Of a DNA stretch of 64,000 bases, positions 62,057 to 64,000 are shown one piece after another. Source of the stretch: Celeribacter naphthalenivorans (GTDB taxonomy: Bacteria > Pseudomonadota > Alphaproteobacteria > Rhodobacterales > Rhodobacteraceae); contig NZ_JAIVLK010000001.1 in the NCBI RefSeq assembly GCF_020524585.1, forward strand, positions 372,001 through 436,000, read 5' to 3'. A model generated the notes under the pieces. It saw nothing but the letters and a program-made list of their open reading frames with translations. It was not told the DNA's origin and did no database searches. Made by a program: the position numbers and the translations under genes. Numbering within the stretch: position 1 is the first letter of the stretch; the number at the start of each line of letters is the position of its first letter.

Positions 62057-62616
62057 CGCCCCTCCATGGCGTCGGCCACAATGGCGGCCCGGCTCTCGAT
62101 GGCGGGGTGAGCTATCGTCGCTATCTTTGGAAGAATGCGCGCAAGGGGTTGATGGGGGAGAGCCTGCCCATCGAGGTCATTCGTCGTCGGGTACGCCGCG
62201 CCGAAGAGCTGGGTATGCCCTATAAATCCTACGCTTCTATCCGTGCCTGCACGGGCCGCGATGTGATCGGGTTTCTTTTTTCGTCCAATGCCTTACGCCT
62301 CATTCGTCAGGGCGATCAAATGCCCCCGGCCTATGCCGACAAACTGGCGCAGGTGAAGGCCACGCGGCTGGTCGCCGCGCATCATCCGCTTGTGCCGGAC
62401 CTGATCGAGGCCATGGAGGGCATCGACACAGCCGCCGCAGCCCCCGCGCCCTATGCGCCCTGGAGCACGCAGCGCGCCCGTCTGTCCGCACTTTTGGGGC
62501 CGAAACTGCCGCGTGCGGGCGTAGTGCTGATTGCCGATGCGCCCTTTGAGGCGGATTGGCTGATGGCGGGCAAGCTCGGCGGCCAGATCGAGGCACCGGT
62601 TTTCTTTGGCGCCTGA
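62053..62616 (+). CDS. Conserved protein of unknown function in the riboflavin operon
   Basis: 187 residues, soluble. N-terminal HGVGHNGGPALDGGVSYRRYLWKNARKGL, middle LPIEVIRRRVRRAEELGMPYKSYASIRACTGRDVIGFLFS, and C-terminal LLGPKLPRAGVVLIADAPFEADWLM. None matches a family I know. The four-base overlap with ribE and the same direction before ribB imply it is made with the riboflavin enzymes. Function unknown. Confidence 0.7.
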   Translation: MTPLHGVGHNGGPALDGGVSYRRYLWKNARKGLMGESLPIEVIRRRVRRAEELGMPYKSYASIRACTGRDVIGFLFSSNALRLIRQGDQMPPAYADKLAQVKATRLVAAHHPLVPDLIEAMEGIDTAAAAPAPYAPWSTQRARLSALLGPKLPRAGVVLIADAPFEADWLMAGKLGGQIEAPVFFGA

Positions 62617-62767
62617 GACTTTCGAGAGGGGTTTTCAAGGAGATGCCTGTCTTTTCGGACAGGGTGCATGAAACGACCGGCGCCTGTGCGTGTGATGAGG
62701 CTGGCGTTTGGGCGCGCAAACCTGTACGCAAAGGCGACTGAATCCCCAGAAAGCCGCCGAAACGACC

Positions 62768-63898
62768 ATGCCGGAAATGCCAATGACTGAGACACTCAAG
62801 ACCGATAGCGAAACCTATCACGCCGCCATTTCCCCCATCGAGGAAATCATCGAAGACGCCCGCAATGGCCGGATGTTCATCCTCGTGGATCATGAGGATC
62901 GCGAAAACGAAGGCGATCTGGTGATCCCGTCGCAGATGGCGACGCCTGAGGCGATCAATTTTATGGCCACCTATGGGCGCGGGCTGATCTGTGTGACGTT
63001 GACTGGCGAACGGATCGACGCGTTGGGCCTGCCGATGATGGCCTCGAGCAATTCGTCGCGTCACGAAACCGCCTTTACCGTCTCCATCGAGGCAAAAGAG
63101 GGCGTGTCCACCGGTATTTCTGCGCACGACCGCGCACGCACCGTCGCCGTGGCGATCGACCCGTCGAAAACCTCCGCCGATATTGCCACGCCCGGACATA
63201 TTTTCCCGCTGCGCGCCCGTGATGGCGGTGTGCTTGTCCGCGCCGGTCACACCGAGGCCGGTGTCGATGTCGCGCGTCTTGCCGGGCTGATGCCCAGCTC
63301 GGTGATCTGTGAGATCATGAACGAAGACGGCACCATGTCGCGCCTGCCGGACCTGGTGGGCTTTGCGCAGTTGCACAATCTCAAGATCGGGACGATTTCC
63401 GATCTGATCGCCTATCGCCGCCGCCACGACAACCTCGTGACCAAGACCGAAGAGCGCAAAGTGAGCTCTGAATTCGGTGGCGATTGGAACATGCAGATTT
63501 ACACCGATGATTTGCACGGCGCAGAACATATCGTTCTGACCAAAGGCGATGTGACGGATGGCAAGCCGGCCTTGGTTCGGGTGCACAACCTCAACCCGCT
63601 CGAAGACGTCTTGGGCATTGGCAAGACCTCGCGCGAGATGGAAGGTGCGATGGAGCTGATCGCCGAAGAGGGCCGCGGTGTGGTCGTGCTGCTGCGCGAC
63701 ACGCGGATGAAACTCGCCGATGAGGACGAAGCCTCGCCGCAAACTCTGCGCCGCTACGGTCTTGGCGCTGAAATCCTCGCCGCTCTGGGCCTGCATGAGC
63801 TGATCCTCGTGACGGATAGCCCGAAACCGAAAGTGCCGGGGCTTGAGGCCTTTGGTCTCGAAATCGTTGGCACTCGTAAAATCACGGAAGGGGCATGA
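62768..63898 (+). CDS. ribB: 3,4-dihydroxy-2-butanone-4-phosphate synthase fused to a degenerate GTP-cyclohydrolase-II-like domain (RibBX type)
   Basis: 376 residues. The N-terminal RibB domain is intact: [17 protein letters not shown] (metal and catalytic acids), [37 protein letters not shown]. The C-terminal 160 residues align to RibA but the cysteine cluster is lost: where active RibA has RVHSEC, this protein has RVHNLN at 271-276, and there is no Cys after 181. It should make the four-carbon unit but not act as GTP cyclohydrolase II. Start 62768 or 62783. Confidence 0.9.
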   Translation: MPEMPMTETLKTDSETYHAAISPIEEIIEDARNGRMFILVDHEDRENEGDLVIPSQMATPEAINFMATYGRGLICVTLTGERIDALGLPMMASSNSSRHETAFTVSIEAKEGVSTGISAHDRARTVAVAIDPSKTSADIATPGHIFPLRARDGGVLVRAGHTEAGVDVARLAGLMPSSVICEIMNEDGTMSRLPDLVGFAQLHNLKIGTISDLIAYRRRHDNLVTKTEERKVSSEFGGDWNMQIYTDDLHGAEHIVLTKGDVTDGKPALVRVHNLNPLEDVLGIGKTSREMEGAMELIAEEGRGVVVLLRDTRMKLADEDEASPQTLRRYGLGAEILAALGLHELILVTDSPKPKVPGLEAFGLEIVGTRKITEGA

Positions 63899-63901
63899 GC
63901 C

Positions 63902-64000
63902 ATGGCCGCTGCTGAACAACATCACATTCTCGATCTGCCGACATTCGAAGAGCCGGTGAAACTGCTGATCGTCGTGGCGCCTTACTATAAGGACATTGCC
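63902..64000 (+). CDS. ribH: 6,7-dimethyl-8-ribityllumazine synthase RibH (5' fragment)
   Basis: Only the first 33 codons are in the window, starting MAAAEQHHILDLPTF and reaching LLIVVAPYYKDIA, which corresponds to the beginning of the lumazine synthase fold (the VxPxY-like stretch). It starts three bases after ribB ends. The gene runs off the right edge, so this is an incomplete view rather than a truncation. Confidence 0.85.
   Translation, partial: MAAAEQHHILDLPTFEEPVKLLIVVAPYYKDIA

Noticed and set aside
62617-62767. Possible FMN riboswitch before the ribB fusion gene
   Set aside because: Only a small CCTGTC/GACAGG hairpin (62646-62663) is present; the RFN core is absent.

Overview
The window reads as a chromosomal segment of a Rhodobacteraceae (Roseobacter-group) alphaproteobacterium. 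Evidence: a short ProS without the editing insertion, a HdaA-type DnaA relative, ParE, a PleD-like protein, DUF3572 and DUF2937 proteins, an RpoE-ChrR pair divergent from a lipid-modification operon, and an nrdR-ribD/ribE-ribB-ribH cluster. Most of it is dense, high-GC core genome with many 4-base start/stop overlaps. There is no prophage, complete insertion sequence or CRISPR array. Calls rest on reading translations and motifs; no database search was possible.

Layout. 1-4.6 kb: nhaA, then small genes (VOC/glyoxalase-like, GNAT, TerB-DnaJ, EEP nuclease, secreted protein). 4.6-8.1 kb (minus): Ppx/GppA phosphatase, hdaA, AI-2E/PerM permease. 8.2-12.3 kb: proS, a DUF2937 protein, LolCE-type permease and lolD. 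12.3-16.9 kb (minus): phosphotransferase-like kinase, RcnB-like protein, an AT-rich AbiJ/HEPN-like gene, and parE. 17-22 kb: glycosyltransferase, ppk2, queC behind a preQ1-I riboswitch, 2OG-Fe(II) oxygenase, GNAT, DUF983. 22.3-24.8 kb: EF-hand protein, ECF sigma factor, membrane anti-sigma candidate and periplasmic metal-sensor-like protein. 25-29.8 kb: PleD-like diguanylate cyclase, DUF3572, HAD phosphatase, and an H-NOX-like protein paired with an HNOBA-GGDEF cyclase.

29.8-36.2 kb is the most structured region. Two near-identical 136-base inverted copies of a tRNA-Glu gene bracket the rpoE-chrR stress module and a divergent five-gene operon (flavin amine-oxidase-like, DUF1365, CFA-synthase-like methyltransferase, SDR, DUF2177). 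Matching RpoE-type promoter sequences lie back to back between the divergent units.

36.2-45.2 kb (mostly minus): recJ, isochorismatase, glpX, hom, a small lipoprotein, and a TadE/TadE/TadG-like set. 45.6-51.8 kb: dnaG, rpoD, an AT-rich HEPN-motif ORF directly after the rpoD terminator, HlyU-like protein, Stf0 sulfotransferase. 51.8-55.1 kb: SnoaL-like protein, a divergent quinone-reductase/HxlR pair, two secreted proteins, YjbQ. 55.2-64 kb: nrdR-ribD, then oppositely oriented kpsC/export lipoprotein/kpsS genes, then ribE, an unknown gene, a ribB fused to a degenerate RibA-like domain, and the start of ribH.

The points most worth following up are the H-NOX-like protein whose aligned heme-ligand and YxSxR positions are replaced, the inverted tRNA-Glu duplication around the singlet-oxygen-type regulon, the queC riboswitch, and the two AT-rich HEPN-motif ORFs inserted right behind parE and rpoD.
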